From the NCBI GenBank assembly GCA_025084515.1, contig JAJAGP010001519.1:62001-126000 (forward strand): 64,000 bases of DNA, written 5' to 3'. Position numbers and translations under genes: made by a program. Numbering within the stretch: the first letter of the stretch is position 1; each line of letters starts with the position of its first letter. The stretch is from Ancistrus triradiatus. Taxonomy: Eukaryota; Chordata; Actinopteri; Siluriformes; Loricariidae. The notes below the pieces were generated by a model. It did not search any database. It was given only the letters and a program-made list of their open reading frames with translations, and was not told the origin of the DNA. Positions 10,021-22,433 of this stretch are shown piece after piece.

Positions 10021-11083
10021 CTGACAAAAAAACGCATCCAGATAGAAATGTTGCATTTTTGCAAAACTCAGCATGCAGTTATGCCTCAGGCAGATAAGTA
10101 AATGATTACAGATGTGATCTGATTAGAAACTGGGCCTGGCATCAAGAGTTCTTCAGTTCTTCCCCTGCTGTCAGGCTATCAGAGTCTACTTTTCGGTAGT
10201 GTACCTTTTGGTGAGAGATCATTGACTGCTAGACATGCCTCAAAGACATTTTGCCCAGTTGACAGTGACATGGCTTACCAGCCATGTCAAGTTACAAAGG
10301 CATATGTTTCTAACAAATCTTCAACAACAGACTTTGAGAGGGGACACATCATTGGACCACAAAAAACAGGATGGTGGTTTCGACAAACTGCCCGCCACCT
10401 AGGCCGCCTAGGCTAGGCTCCAGTCATCCCAGACAGACCATCAGGAAAAAGGATTGTTTGATTCGCTGACAAGCACGAGCAGCTCCCACAGTTTCCCAAA
10501 TCCAGGTTCTGTTTGGGATCCGATGGTGGTTGGGTTTAAGTATGGAGGATTTGTTGTGAGCGCTTCAACTCTGCTTTTGCTGTTGAGAGACACACTACCC
10601 CACCTGCTGGTGTGATGATCTGGGGAGCCATCGCATATGACAGTTGGTCACCCCAAGTAATGATACGAGGGACACCAACAATTCAGCGATATGTGCAAGA
10701 CATCCTGATGCTACATGTGTTTCCTCCTATTTCAGGGCTTCCAAGTGACATTCTTCAGCAGAATAATGATCGTACACATACAGCAAGGGTTTCCCAGGAA
10801 TGTCTCTGGCAGATTGCAACACTTCCTTGACCTCTTCTGTCCTACGAGTGTATAGGATCAGAGAGGCATGTCTAGCAGTCAGGAATCTCTCACCAAGAGG
10901 TACACTACCAAAAAGTAGCCCCTGAGCCTTTTTATAGGACAGCAGGGGAAGCACTTTTACACCCTCTTGTGGCAAGACGCAGTGTCTAATCAGACCACAC
11001 CTGTAATCATTTACATACATTCCCGAGACGTAACTGTAACTCCATGGCGAGTTTTGCAACAATTTGACATTTTTATCTTGCAT
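10021..11083 (+). mobile_element. Tc1-like transposon remnant with long inverted arms
   Basis: This starts with tgacaaaaaaacgcatcc and has + strand transposase pieces at 10222-10416 (with the FERGHIIG...W..R..ARHLGR helix-turn-helix signature) and 10612-10830 (MIWGAIAYDS). About 240 bp of the left end (10140-10260, through 'ctgctagacatgcctc') recurs inverted at 10840-10990, giving long near-palindromic arms. Stops and frameshifts disrupt the coding region. It is the same family as 5350-6187. Confidence 0.7.
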
Positions 11084-12412
11084 TAAGTATTTGTGTGTAC
11101 ATTATTGCAATACATTATTGTATACATTATACATTAAATATTCCCTTAAACCATACACAATTTTTTGTAAGTGTTCATACAGTTGCAAAAAAAAAGTTTT
11201 GAAGGTTTTGAAATTACCTGGAATTTTGCATTGATCAGAAAATGTGGTCTGATTTTCATCCAACCTATCATAATTCATAGGAAATCATCGCTCAGGAGAC
11301 TTAATAGTGATTCTCCTTTATGTTTCATTTACAGTTTGTCTCAGATGTGTCTCCTAAAATTCTGTAGAAAAAATAGAATGAACAAAAAGGAGACATAAAT
11401 ACATTTGAAATGACAGGAGGCAAAACTTACCTTTAGAAGTTTATTGTCCAGGAAGTTTACTAGATCCAGGAACTCAGAAGCATGAGAATCATGGTGTTGG
11501 CAGATCTGAGCACAACATGAGTCTATTGAGATCTCTGCTAAAATTCAAGAGCAGATGCATGAGATTATTGGAGTGTTTTGTTCAGAAGAAAAACCTGAGA
11601 AACAAGAGACTTAAGTAAAATGTTTCATATCTCTTTCTATTTGACCTTAAATTTGTATTGAAAGAAAGTAAAAAGATATTGAAGAGAACTCCCTTTTAAC
11701 TTTGTTTTCCTATGGGAATAGACAAAACCATTAAGCTAATTATTCTCAATCATTATACTTTTCTTTCTTTATTAAACAGGCTGACAATTCATTTACAGCC
11801 CAGGCTGGAAAATGTATGTAGACCCTCGTGTTTAGTCACTGGTAAAATCTAATAGCAATGCCAGATGCAGTGGTTTACATAGTAAGATTTCTACATTACT
11901 TGTTATCCTTGGTTTCCTTTTTTCCTCCTGCAGTTTGTTTCATTGGTGAACACCTAGGATTTCAGAAGCTCTTTTGCAGCCTTTTCGAGCTTCATAAATC
12001 TCTACATTTCTGAAGTTTAATTTACACAGATATTTCTAGAGCAGACTCAGACATAGTTTTCCCCAGGATGTACTGCAAAGGATTAATCAATCACTGTGTT
12101 CAATAAAAACATGAAAAGTAGTGTTTCTTATGTAAAGTAGTGTTTTTTATCTTTTATCACTTGAGGGAGAATGCATTTGTCTATTATTATGGCTTGGATG
12201 ATGGCCAGACCAAATTTTATGAATAATTAATGCGGATCCTTTTGTTTTTGCAAAAGTATGCCTGGCCTGAAAATCAGAAATGCTTTTCACAAATAAAGCA
12301 TTCACATCAAAATTGCAAACTTGCTTTCTACTGAAAAACCTTTTGCACACTGCGCTGATCATTTGACAACACATTTGTCAGTGTGTGTCATTGTTTATGT
12401 AATTGTCCATTA
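11084..12412. other. AT-rich intergenic DNA, no gene seen
   Basis: No reading frame with recognisable homology, no RNA gene and no clear terminal repeats were seen across this stretch. Confidence 0.5.
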
Positions 12413-12803
12413 CAGTGGTGCTTGAATGCTTGTGAACTCCTTCGAATTTTCTCTGTTTCTTCATAAATATGACTTTCCTAATGGATGTTCCTAAAGTACA
12501 ACAAATAAGACAAACATGTTATAGTTGGAAATTTATTTATTGAGAAAAAAGTTTGATATCTGTGAGTGACAAAAGTATGTGAACAGTTCATTGTAATGTG
12601 AAATTAGAGTCTGTGTTTTCAATAATGTGTTAGCGGGAACCCTGCTGTATGGAAAGAACAGTAATTTATCAGTGTCTGCACAGCACATGTTTGTTGAAGT
12701 GTATCATGGCGTGGAAAAAGGAGATTTCTGAGGACCTTATATAAAGAGTTACTGATGCTCATCAAACTAGAAAAGGTTACAAAACCATCTTTAAAAAGTT
12801 TGC
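12413..12803 (+). mobile_element. Truncated Tc1-like element (CAGTGGTGCTT family)
   Basis: Begins with TA then cagtggtgcttgaatgcttg, the terminal repeat of the family also present at 22434, 40462, 60785 and 62217. It continues to the N-terminal transposase codons (12705-12800, similar to ARTKEISEDLRKRV) and stops there, abutting a SINE-like piece at about 12804-12870 (aggcaggaacacccctaaac). Confidence 0.7.
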
Positions 12804-12870
12804 AGCATAGAGCATAAGGCAGGAACACCCCTAAACAGGGCGCCAGTCCATCGTACAGCACAGGTTTTAT

Positions 12871-14434
12871 TGTCCAGACTTCTTTTTAGAAGACATAGCC
12901 TCATGATAGCATAAATAACTCACAGTATTTACTGTATAAAAAGAGTACACTGGAGTCCCAAAGTCTGATATCACTAGACAGAATGCCTTAGTTTAGCATT
13001 TTTAAAATCCAATTATACAATAATTTTTTAAAATAAAAAACTGGCTTTGGTATTGACTATACAAGTGTGCAAAATCTGATGATCCCTTTGTTCCCAGCAT
13101 GATTTCATAATATTCCAAAGAACATCTTGTGATGTTACTGAAAGGCTTTCTCTGTCTTCAAGTGTCCTCATAAATGCCCAGTCGGTTAGGTTAGGTGAGT
13201 ATGGAGGACATTCAGTAATCTTTGGACTTCAAGTGGTTATGGCAAAGATTTTGGTGTGTTTTTGGTCAATATTTTGTTGCAGTGTGAATTATTCTCCACA
13301 AAGATGCAAACAGCCAGTTACACTATTGATTTCAGATTTTTGGCCCACACACCAACCTGTCAACCCAGAGGAAAGTTTGAAACTTGAGAAGTAAAAGCCA
13401 GTAAAACACAGACATAGGAAGCCACCAACAGCGAGTTGAGAATCAGTCACGCAAGCGGAACTGGGATCAGCCAGAAGCTGGCACTGATGGATGGTAAGTG
13501 GAACAGGATGGCCTCATCCTTAAGCAAGGTAACACCCTGCAAAATCCAACTGACAGACATACCTCAACTTGCCAGAGGCAGGATATTAACCTCTCAACAT
13601 CAGAAACTAGTGCCAAATATACCACTCTGATTTTTGTGTTTTATATCCACAAGGCCACTTTGTTCCATTGGCCAAGAGTTTCTGGTTCACGTATATATTC
13701 CTCCAGGCATAAGTTCTCTGCTCATGTCTGTGTCTAGGGTACTGATCTTCTGTCAGTCAGTGCCAGTCTCGAGTTGTGTCTGATAGTATCTCAGTATAGG
13801 GTTAAGTTGCGGTACCATCTGTGTTTGTTGTTCTGCCTTGCAAGGGGCTTTCTCCTTCCGTGTATGTCTGTAGTACCATTAAAAAAATTTCCAATTCTAG
13901 CATTTCTGTCTTATGTGGTTATAGGTTTTATCATGTAATTGTTAAGGGGTCGAAGACCCTGGCTAAGTAACAGGGTCGAGCCACTAATGCAGAAACACAG
14001 ATTAAGATTCAAATACTTAAACAGAAAGGCTTTATTGAGCAGTTTGAAGCATAAATTAACAATACTGAGTTCAGGAAGCTGGTGACTGGGTAGATGGTTA
14101 GCAGTGTGAGATGAAAACCAAGTGGGTGATGAGCGTGAAGCGCGCGTAGTGTGTTGAACCCTCAGGAGAGAAGCCGTGGAAGGCAGAAGCCAGAGGATGA
14201 CTCGGAATTCCGTGTTGCAGGTTTAGATGGAGGCCAGGTTGAGGCTGATCGAGTCCTGGTTGACAACGATCTGGTAGAGCTGAGGAAATGGCACAGCAAA
14301 CAAAGCACATGAAACACAAGAAAAACAAGGAATAGGCCTGGGAGCCCGAAAAAACAACAAAGCTACAGTTGTGCTAGGTACTGATATCAGAAATGTAAGC
14401 AGATGATCTGGTGAGAGCGTGGTGGAAAAGCCGG
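12871..14434. other. Intergenic DNA with unclassified repeat remnants
   Basis: Near 12948 the motif tacactggagtcccaaagtc looks like a Tc1-type terminus, and 13090-13260 resembles degraded reverse-strand transposase DNA, but no frame is readable. 13436-13740 and 13940-14430 contain only short chance frames. No gene is supported. Confidence 0.4.
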
Positions 14435-15857
14435 TGTTTGGTCAATATGGTCAAATTGGTAAATATTTGGTCAATGACAAAAGCTCAACTCAATACTTTG
14501 TAACATAACCTTTGTCGGCAATGACAGAGGTCAAACGTTTTCTGTATATCTTCACCAGGTTGGCACACACTGTAGCTGGTATTTTGGCCCATTCCTCCAT
14601 GCAGATCTCCTCTAGAGCAGTCATGTTTTGGGGCAACACGAACCTTCAACTCCCTCCACAAATGTTCTATGGGGTTGAGGTCTGGACCCTGGCTAGGCCA
14701 CTCCAGGAACTTGAAATGCTTTCTTTGGAGCCACTCCTTCATTGCCCAAGCGGTGTGTTTGGGATCATTGTCACGCTGGAAGACCCAGCCATGTTCCATC
14801 TTCAATGCTCTCACTGATAGAAGTTTTGGAGGTTTTGGCTTAAAATCTCACGATTCATTCTTCCCTTAACACAGATCAGTCGTCCCCTTTGCAGAAAAAC
14901 AGCCCCAAAGCATGATGTTTCCACCCCCATGCTTTACAGTAGGTATAGTGTTCTTTGGATGCAACTCATCATTCTTCTTCTTCCAAACACGACGAGTTGA
15001 GTTTTTACCAAAAAGTTCTATTTTGGTTTCATCTGACCACATGATATTCTCCCAATCCTCTTCTGGATCATCCATCTGCTCTCTGGCAAACTTCAGACGG
15101 GCCTGGACATGTACTGGCTTAAGCAGGGGGACATGCCTGGCACTGCAGGATCTGAGTCCCTCTCGGCGTAGTGTGTTACTGATGGTAGCCTTTGTTACTT
15201 TGGTCCTAGCTCTCTGCAGGTCATTCATCAGGTCTCTCTGTGTAGTTCTGCGATTTTTGCTCACCGTTCTCATGATCATTTTGACCCCACGGGATGAGAT
15301 CTTGTGTGGAGCCCCAGATCGAGGGATATTATCAATGGTCTTGTATGTCTTCCATTTTCTTACAATTACTCCCACAGCTGATTTATTGACACCAACCTGC
15401 TTGCCTATTGTAGATTCACTCTTCCCAGCCTGGTGCAGGTCTACAATTTGTTTCCTGGTGTCCTTCGACAGCTCTTCGGTCTTGGCCATGGTTGAGTTTT
15501 TGGAGTCTGACTGTTTGAGGCTGTGGACAGGTGTCTTTTATACAGATAACGAGGTCAAACAGGTGCCATTAATACAGGTAACGAGGGAGGACAGAAGAGC
15601 TTTCTTAAAGAAGAGTTTACAGGTCTGTGAGAGCCAAAAATCTTGCTTGTTTGTGGGTGATCAAATACTTATTTTCCACCATGATTTACAATTAAATTCT
15701 TTAAAAATCCTACAATGTGATTTCCTGGATTTTTTTTACTCATTTTGTCTCTCATAGTTGAAGTGTACCTATGATGAAAATTACAGACCTCTCTCATCTT
15801 TCTAAGTCAGAGAACTTACACAATCAGTGGCTGACTAAATACTTTTTTGCCCCACTG
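14435..15857 (-). mobile_element. Near-complete Tc1-like transposon, missing its 3' terminal repeat
   Basis: The right end (the element's 5' side) is ...ttgccccactg at 15857 followed by TA, with an AT-rich terminal repeat of roughly 200 bp (15660-15857) matching the 3' end of the + strand copy at 7200-7398. The transposase lies on the minus strand at 15489-14485. The element's 3' terminal repeat is lost: homology decays near 14435-14470. Confidence 0.85.
14485..15489 (-). pseudogene. Tc1-like transposase pseudogene
   Basis: Two frames on the minus strand. Codons 15489-14866 carry the N-terminal paired-like helix-turn-helix (start MAKTEELSKDTRKQ), a linker with GAPHKISSRGVK, and the first catalytic region (IMWSDETKIELFG) followed by GGGNIMLWGCFSAKG. 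Codons 14814-14485 carry the second catalytic Asp (RDNDPKH) and the DLNPIEHLWRELK motif with the final Glu. An indel between 14866 and 14814 separates them, so the intact DDE domain is not encoded in one frame. This is one of the better preserved transposases in the window. Confidence 0.85.
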
Positions 15858-16653
15858 TAACTAGAGTTAACTCTTATTGGATTCTTTCTAACTACAGTAT
15901 TTGTATGCACATCTTGTATCTCAACTCTTCAATAAAATTATTATAACAATGCTTCAGTTGGATTAAAATGCCAGTAAGTCTCCTGGAATTTCTGATGAAT
16001 TATAGTATCAGAGGAAACGTGACAAGTTGTACAGCGCAATGCATGGGCTATAGTTTATTCCAACAAAGGGCACATATAAGGTAGGTTAATCTGGCAAAAT
16101 ACTGTAACTAATGGGTGTGTAAATGACATAAGAATACATACATAACTGGAAGGCAGTTATCATAGAATAGCTTCAATAAATACCAATCCAATGGTAATGC
16201 TTGAACCTTTATGAACCTTAGCTTTGGTTGTGCTAAACTGAACTGATTCAGTAAAAAAAGGTGCAAAATTGAACTGAATGATGAAAAAATACAGTTTAGA
16301 TCAGCATTTTTATCTTAGGTCACATCAAAAACATTTTTAAAAACTAATAATATACATACATTTTGAAGACAATCTACAACAGTATCCACACAAATTATCA
16401 CATGTTCAACTTACTCAAAATGTATTTACAAACATTACAAAGGGCAGCTGTGTCTATATGATGACAGATTAGATTGACAGGCACTGAGGTGGTTTCCTAC
16501 TGCGTCACCCATTTCCACTAAACATGTTGCATTGCTTTAAATGTTGCATTTAAAGGTACCACAAGTACTAACATATCTAAACTGTATAATATTCCATGAG
16601 ATGCTTCTCTATTATTTGTTTGCACAACCTTAACGTTCATTATGGTGAACCTA
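15858..16653. other. Intergenic DNA, no gene seen
   Basis: AT-rich sequence between two Tc1-like elements, with no recognisable coding or RNA feature. Confidence 0.5.
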
Positions 16654-17565
16654 CATTCAGAAAGTCTTCAGAACCTTTTAATTTTTTCACATTTTGTTAT
16701 TATTTCCTCTATGATGAGGAAATAATTCCCCATCATAATTTCACCATCATTCTGCACTCAAAACCATAAAATGAGAAAGTGAAAACATAATTTTAGAAAT
16801 GTATCTTTTTTTTAAATTCACATGGACATAAGTTTTCTACCCTTTGTATGACCTTTGAAATTTAGCTCTGGGGTCTCATTTGACAAATTTCTACACATTG
16901 CTTTGAGTCCGCCTGTGATAAATTCTATTGATTGGACATGATTTGAAAAGACACACCCCTATTTATATAAGGTCTCACAGCTAACGATGCATATTAGAGC
17001 AAAAAAACAACCCATGAGGAGTAAAGGACTGCCTGTAGAGCTCAGAGACAGGATTTTGTGAAGGCACAGATTTGGAGAACACTACATCTGCTGCACTGAA
17101 AGCTCCCAAGAACACAGTGGCCACCATAATTCTTATTGGAAGAAGTTTGGGACAGTGACCCCACCAAACTAAGTAATCGGGGGGAGAAGTGCCTTGGTAA
17201 GTGAGGTGACCAAAAACCAATAGTCCTTCTGGCTGAGCTCCAAATATCCTGAGTGTAGATGGGAGAAACTTCCAGCAGGCCAACCACACTGCAGCACTCC
17301 ACCAATCTGGGCTTTATGGCAGAGGGTTTAATCTTGGTTGAATCAGACCAGAGAATCTTGTTTCTAACAGTCCTTTAGGGGCTTTTTACTTGGGAGAGGT
17401 TTTTTTCCTTCTTAATATATTTACAAACATTTAAATACAAAAATATATATGAAAAAGTTTCTAAAATTCTGTTTTCATTTCATTTTGTCATTATGGGGTA
17501 TTGAGTGCAGATCAATCAATAAAAAATTGTGAAAAAAGCAAAAGGGTCTGAAGACTTTCTGAATG
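16654..17565 (+). mobile_element. Internally deleted Tc1-like element (CATTCAGAAAGTC family)
   Basis: Terminal inverted repeats cattcagaaagtcttcagaa (16654) and ctgaagactttctgaatg (ending 17565) are nearly perfect inverses. Inside, + strand DNA at 16990-17350 encodes a broken N-terminal Tc1 transposase similar to ELPVELRDRI and RHRSGE blocks, with stops. Most of the catalytic region is deleted. Related fragments lie at 59427-60545. Confidence 0.8.
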
Positions 17566-19010
17566 CATTGCATATCTCAGTGTAAAACATTAAGACACTG
17601 AATTTAAAAATGAATATTTTTTATGAAAACTAACCATCATAGCATATTCAAAGCTCAGTGGAAGACCAATTTTCCAAACTAATACATTTAAGCATCAGAA
17701 ACTTACTAGTGGATCTCAGTCACCAGCCCAAATGGCTATGCAACTCAGAAGCTTTTGCTAAACCCCCACTATGCATCTCAGCAGCCCATGTGATGCCAGG
17801 GTGATCTCCATAATATCCATATTATCCATGTAAATAACAAAACTATTATTTTATAATTATGTTGTTTTAAATAAGTTAAAACCATGTTTCTACTGCTGAA
17901 ATGTTGTCAACCACTTTTCAGCATTTTGTTTCAAATACTAGTTTCCACTATTATGCACTTTAAGAACTACAGTTTCACACTTGCAAGTACTTTATTCAGG
18001 AATGTATGGCATGTTTGAAAAATTAACTTTTAAATTTAAATTTTTGGATTAATGGCCTTTAGTGTGGTAGATTTAATAGTATTGTGGGGACATCAAGAAA
18101 TTATGTTAACTGCTTTTATTAATTTGTTTTATGTGTATTGGAATTATATATCAACACTGCAATATAAAAAATAATTTGAAATTTGAAATGTGTATACACA
18201 TTCAAAAGAAACCCACAAATAAATGAAAAGTCATCTAGTGGCTTCAACACTGGATTTTAACAATTCTGAAATAGGGAAAAGGGCAATTTTATTATTCATA
18301 AAAGCAAAAAAAATAATATTTTGTGTGTGTGTGTGTGTGTGTGTTCTCTGAAAATGTCTGCATGGCTGAGGCATCTGTTTTGGCAGAAACATCTACTGGT
18401 GTGTTTGAAGGGAGCTCAGTGTCTCAATAATTAGTACCACTCAGGCAATAGGAAAAAACTTTATGGGTACATAGAGGATCTGGAACAGAGACAAATCAAT
18501 AAGCCTGCAGCCATCTTTTTACATGTTGCGTAATGTAATTATACTACATCTGTTTTTATTAGATTTTACCTGTGGTGTAGGTCCCTGCAAACCGTTAATC
18601 TTTATCTTCAGCTGTGTACAAAACTAAATTTGGATTGTAATTGAATCAGATCAAATCAAATCAGGTACAAAACTGAATGAATCAATGTTTTATGGATAGA
18701 ACTGTGTCAAAGGTGACACCTACATTAAACAAAATCAACATTAAGCCTCCTGAGATATAAAGATCAACCTCTGAGCAATAAAATTATGTGGTTATGTGAT
18801 TAACAACATGTAACTTGTTAGTAAGTCAGCCAAATGATAACACTGAGTTTCAGATGTCACTAATATCTTCTGTGGTACAAGGTGCTTTGATTGTCTTGCC
18901 AAGCTCTTTTTGTCAGTGCGGTGTAGTATTTGTGACTGTAGCACATGCGGTATGTTTATATGTAGGTTGCAACAGGAGGGAAAGTGTGAGGGACAATACA
19001 ATAGGTATCA
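17566..19010. other. AT-rich intergenic DNA, no gene seen
   Basis: Contains a short (TG)n tract at 18322-18344. Otherwise no recognisable feature; the small reading frames have no family signature. Confidence 0.5.
18322..18344. repeat. (TG)n microsatellite
   Basis: About 11 uninterrupted TG units. Confidence 0.9.
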
Positions 19011-19011
19011 T

Positions 19012-19115
19012 TCAAGTGGCGCAGCAGCAATTCAGTATCTCGCTAACCGGGTTCGAAGTCCTGGTGGTGTGGCATCACACAGGCATGGCTGACTATGTCT
19101 CAGTTAAGGGAGGCC
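19012..19115 (+). repeat. Probable tRNA-derived SINE fragment
   Basis: An A-box-like tggcgcagcag at 19017-19027 and a B-box-like ggttcgaagtcc at 19050-19061 lie about 33 bp apart, followed by non-tRNA sequence. This fits a SINE head with internal RNA polymerase III promoter elements. It does not fold as an intact tRNA, so it is not called as a tRNA gene. Confidence 0.4.
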
Positions 19116-19212
19116 AGACACGACAAAATCCCCTCCCATATTATAGTTCGAAAGTAATTATTTTGCGTTAAGCTTATTTTTCCTCCAATTTAAACCTATT
19201 ATTAGTAAAAAA

Positions 19213-19640
19213 GAACTAAATGGCTTAATGTACTAAAGCAGTGACCTAGCAACACCAACTTTCTCTCAGTTACTACTGGTCATAAGTAGTCTCTACTGCT
19301 GAAATGACAAATGTGGTCGAAAGGGAAAGTACTCATTTTTATGTTAAACGTTTTACTTATAACAGGTTAAGTGTTAAGAAAAAAGCATGAAGTAAAAATG
19401 ATTACTTTCCTTTTGGATCACAAATTCGTCATTTTGGCAGAAGAGATGATTTATTTATTTGGGATTGGACGTAGTTATTAGGAGATAATCTAAACTTGTA
19501 AAGTTGCTTTGAGACAATACTCCATTGTAAAAAGCGCTATATAATAGATCTGACTTGACTTGACTTATGACCAGTAGTAACTGAGAGAGGTTTGGTGTTT
19601 CTAGATCACTGTTTTGGTACATTAAGCCACATTAAGCTTT
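19213..19640. mobile_element. Long inverted repeat flanking a LINE 3' tail
   Basis: The arm at 19213-19287 (ending ctactggtcataagt) recurs inverted at 19565-19640 (starting acttatgaccagtag) with about 70 bp of good match. Between the arms, 19487-19560 holds the 3' tail of a LINE (ttgctttgagacaa, then TGACT-type repeats), the same tail as at 21228-21305. Best read as a MITE-like palindrome interrupted by a short LINE insertion. Confidence 0.6.
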
Positions 19641-20224
19641 CTTCACGTGAAACGTTTTAGACTCTCCTGGCTAACGCAGCTAGGAGATCACAGTCGGTTG
19701 AACCCGGTACTGCTGAAGCTCAATATCATGCTGGTGTCACTTTTTACTTGAAATTGCATCTCTTTGTCATTCAGTCATCTATCTATCCAGATGTTTTACC
19801 ATGTTGGAAGTACAACTTCCTTTACAACAGATCAATTTCCCACACATATTGCATTTAGCCTTTTCCTTTTCTCTCAAAGCGGAGCCAAATCTTTGAGAAC
19901 GTTTGAGTGTCCATCTTCCACTAATGCTCCAGTGGAGTGTATCAAAACAAAACTATGTGATGATGTATGTGGTCACGTGACACACACATCCTGGCAGGTA
20001 GGTGCCTCCTTAACACTGACATATTTTTGCACTAAAATGCATTAGTAGGAACCAGTAAGTGGTCCTTGGCTGTGTACTGATGACTAACAGGGGATATTAC
20101 TGTTTGGTATGCTGTGTCGAAGAAAGTAATCAGTGTTCCAGTTATGACCACTTGTCATAATCTATTTGATTTTTGTTTGTTTGTTTTTTCGTTTTTTGGC
20201 TGATCATTAGCTCTGTGTTTAAGG
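19641..20224. other. Intergenic DNA, no gene seen
   Basis: No supportable feature. A 93-codon frame at 19764-20045 has no recognisable motif. Confidence 0.5.
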
Positions 20225-21305
20225 ACAGGTGCTTATAACTTATAAAGCTCTACATGGCCTGGCCCCACATTATCTGAGTGAACTCTTAGAGTTTTACAAT
20301 CCAACTCGTCTACTTCGTTCGCAAGGTGCAGGACTTCTTTTAGTTCCTAGAATTAAAAAAGTCACAGCCGGGGGAAAAAGCTTTCTCATACATGGCCCCC
20401 CAACTATGGAATAAACTTCCCACTTTCGTTCGAGATTCAGACACTCTCTCCAAAGTTTTAAGTCTAGGCTAAAGACATACCTATTTAACACAGGCTTTTG
20501 ACTAGATTTAGACCAGGATGAATGGCTTGGGTCGCTGGGGCCGGAGTCTGGAGTCATATCTGGCCTGCCTGCCTTGTCCGCTAGCCGGGAGTGTCGGTGG
20601 GCGGTCTGGCTGAACTGTTTCTTCGGTCCTCTCGTGATCTTGACTCATGCATCCTGCCTTAGAGTAAGGGCAGAGCTGGGGGTTCATAGTCAAAGAGTCT
20701 TATGGTGATCAGAGATGTTTTGGGTTGCTGTCTTCTGCCTCCCGTGGGGTTTGCCAATGTCTCATGTGATCCCTCTTGGCTGTGTTACCTACCAGTTCTC
20801 CTCTTTCTAGCTATGCTGCTATAGCTAATGCTGTCGGGGTCTCATGCTACACATGGCATCAGTGATTGACATGGCATCAGTGGTTGTTAATAGACACTGT
20901 GCTATTAATCAATAACTAATTACATTTTCTGTTTTCTCTCCGAGCTGTGTTCCGGCAGTTCCAGCCCCATACATGATGTTCATCTGCTGTAGCTCCAGTC
21001 AAGCTGCTTCCGTCATCAGCTCCAGCCCCATCATACCCGGGCCACTTAATGTCAATTTGCATACTTCACATTTTATTCGAACTTTGACTCCATGATTTTA
21101 GTTTCGCTCTTAGATTTATCATCTACGCCGGCCAAGGAGGTTGGGTCCCTTTTTGAGTCTTGGTCCTCCTAAGGTTTCTTCCTATAACTCAGGGAGTTTT
21201 TCCTTGCCACTGTCACCCTAGGCTGACAACTTGTAAAGTTGCTTTGAGACAATGCTCCATTGTAAAAAGCGCTATATAAATAAATCTGACTTGACTTGAC
21301 TTGAC
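20225..21305 (+). mobile_element. 5'-truncated LINE (L2/CR1-like) 3' end
   Basis: 20229-20414 encodes the end of a reverse-transcriptase ORF (LITYKALHGLAPHYLSELL), and a second frame downstream continues toward the familiar WNKLP and LKTYLF C-terminal pattern, so a frameshift or deletion separates them. The 3' UTR ends with the fish LINE tail (ttgctttgagacaatgctcc...) and a tandem TGACT repeat at 21287-21305. Most of the element is missing 5', as is usual for LINE insertions. Confidence 0.75.
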
Positions 21306-22004
21306 TTGCTTTAGACAAATAATATCTTGCAACCATATCCTCAGTTTCTCTACTCATAAATAGTCAGTCAATAATTTGGTATATTGAGCTCTCTGCTCAC
21401 ACTTTTCCATTCCCTTACAAACAGTGTGCTTTTTCTGCTGTAGGTGGTGTAGGGATTATGATAATTTCACTCTAGAAGGTGTTTCCATACAGTTTGTTGA
21501 AATGATTACAGAATTATTTGCATTGGCTTGTTTCCCATAATTTCTGTATGATTTTTAAAAGTCACAAATTGTATTTAATGTGTTGTTCCTTTTTTATTTA
21601 AATGTGTCTGCAGTATGTTACAGATGTGCAAAGTTTAAGTTTGAGCCACATATATAGTGTTTGATTTGATTGTAATATTTCACTGGAGCGGAGATTCATG
21701 CATGATTTATAATAGATGGGCTTGCTTTCTTGCAGAATAACAGTGCATAGGTTGTACTATGATAGCATAATGATTGCATAGTAGGCTAGTATTGACCCTG
21801 GCTTTTTTGTGATGAATGCCACATCATTTTTATGTCCCAGATGAACTGTTGTTATTATTTCAGGAGCAAACATTCAAGAGCATTATTGTTTGACAGACTT
21901 GGAGTAAACATAGCCATGTTATTGACCATACCTAGAATGGTTCCTAGTTCTGCTTTATCTTTATGAGGTTCCATCATGTGTCTGACAGCTGCAGATATAT
22001 ACAC
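21306..22004. other. Intergenic DNA, no gene seen
   Basis: AT-rich, no recognisable gene or repeat terminus. Confidence 0.5.
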
Positions 22005-22330
22005 TCACTGATCACTCTATTGGGTACACCTCCCTGTTTTTACACACGTTGTCCATTTTAGCAGTTCCACTTATCGTACAGAAGCACTATGTAGTTCTGC
22101 AATTACAGACAGTAGTCCATCTGTTTCTCTACATAGTGTGTTAGTCTGTTCTCTAATGGTCAGGACCACGACAGGACCACCACAGATCAGGTACTATTTG
22201 GGTGGTGATCATTCTCAGCACTGCAGTGACACTGATGTGGTGGTGCTGGTAGTGTGTGCTTTGCTGGTACAATTGGATCAGACAGCAGTGCTGCTGGAGT
22301 TTTTAAACACTGTGTTTACTTACTCTATCA
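22005..22330. repeat. Dispersed fish repeat (CACTCACTG...GGTACACC type)
   Basis: Starts cactcactgatcactctatt and contains the well-known body of this teleost repeat (ggtcaggaccacgacaggac, cagcactgcagtgacactga, ctgctggagtttttaaacac). It has no coding capacity. A short end-fragment of the same family appears near 9748 and probably near 45330. Confidence 0.6.
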
Positions 22331-22433
22331 GACACATCTACATTATTGCTCCATCTTGCAGATGTAAAGACTGAGACAGTGGTTGTATTCGTTATGCACA
22401 CTACTATACTGCATACTGCATACTACACTAGTA

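Noticed and set aside
13940..14430. Possible LTR-like segment (gggtcgaagaccctgg)
   Set aside because: Only a short inverted motif is visible; no second LTR, primer site or coding sequence could be found.
14912..15757. 281-codon + strand frame
   Set aside because: It is antisense to the minus-strand Tc1-like transposase and its terminal repeat.
19050..19061. Possible tRNA gene from the B-box-like motif
   Set aside because: No cloverleaf or acceptor stem pairing could be made and the A-to-B spacing is short; a SINE head fits better.
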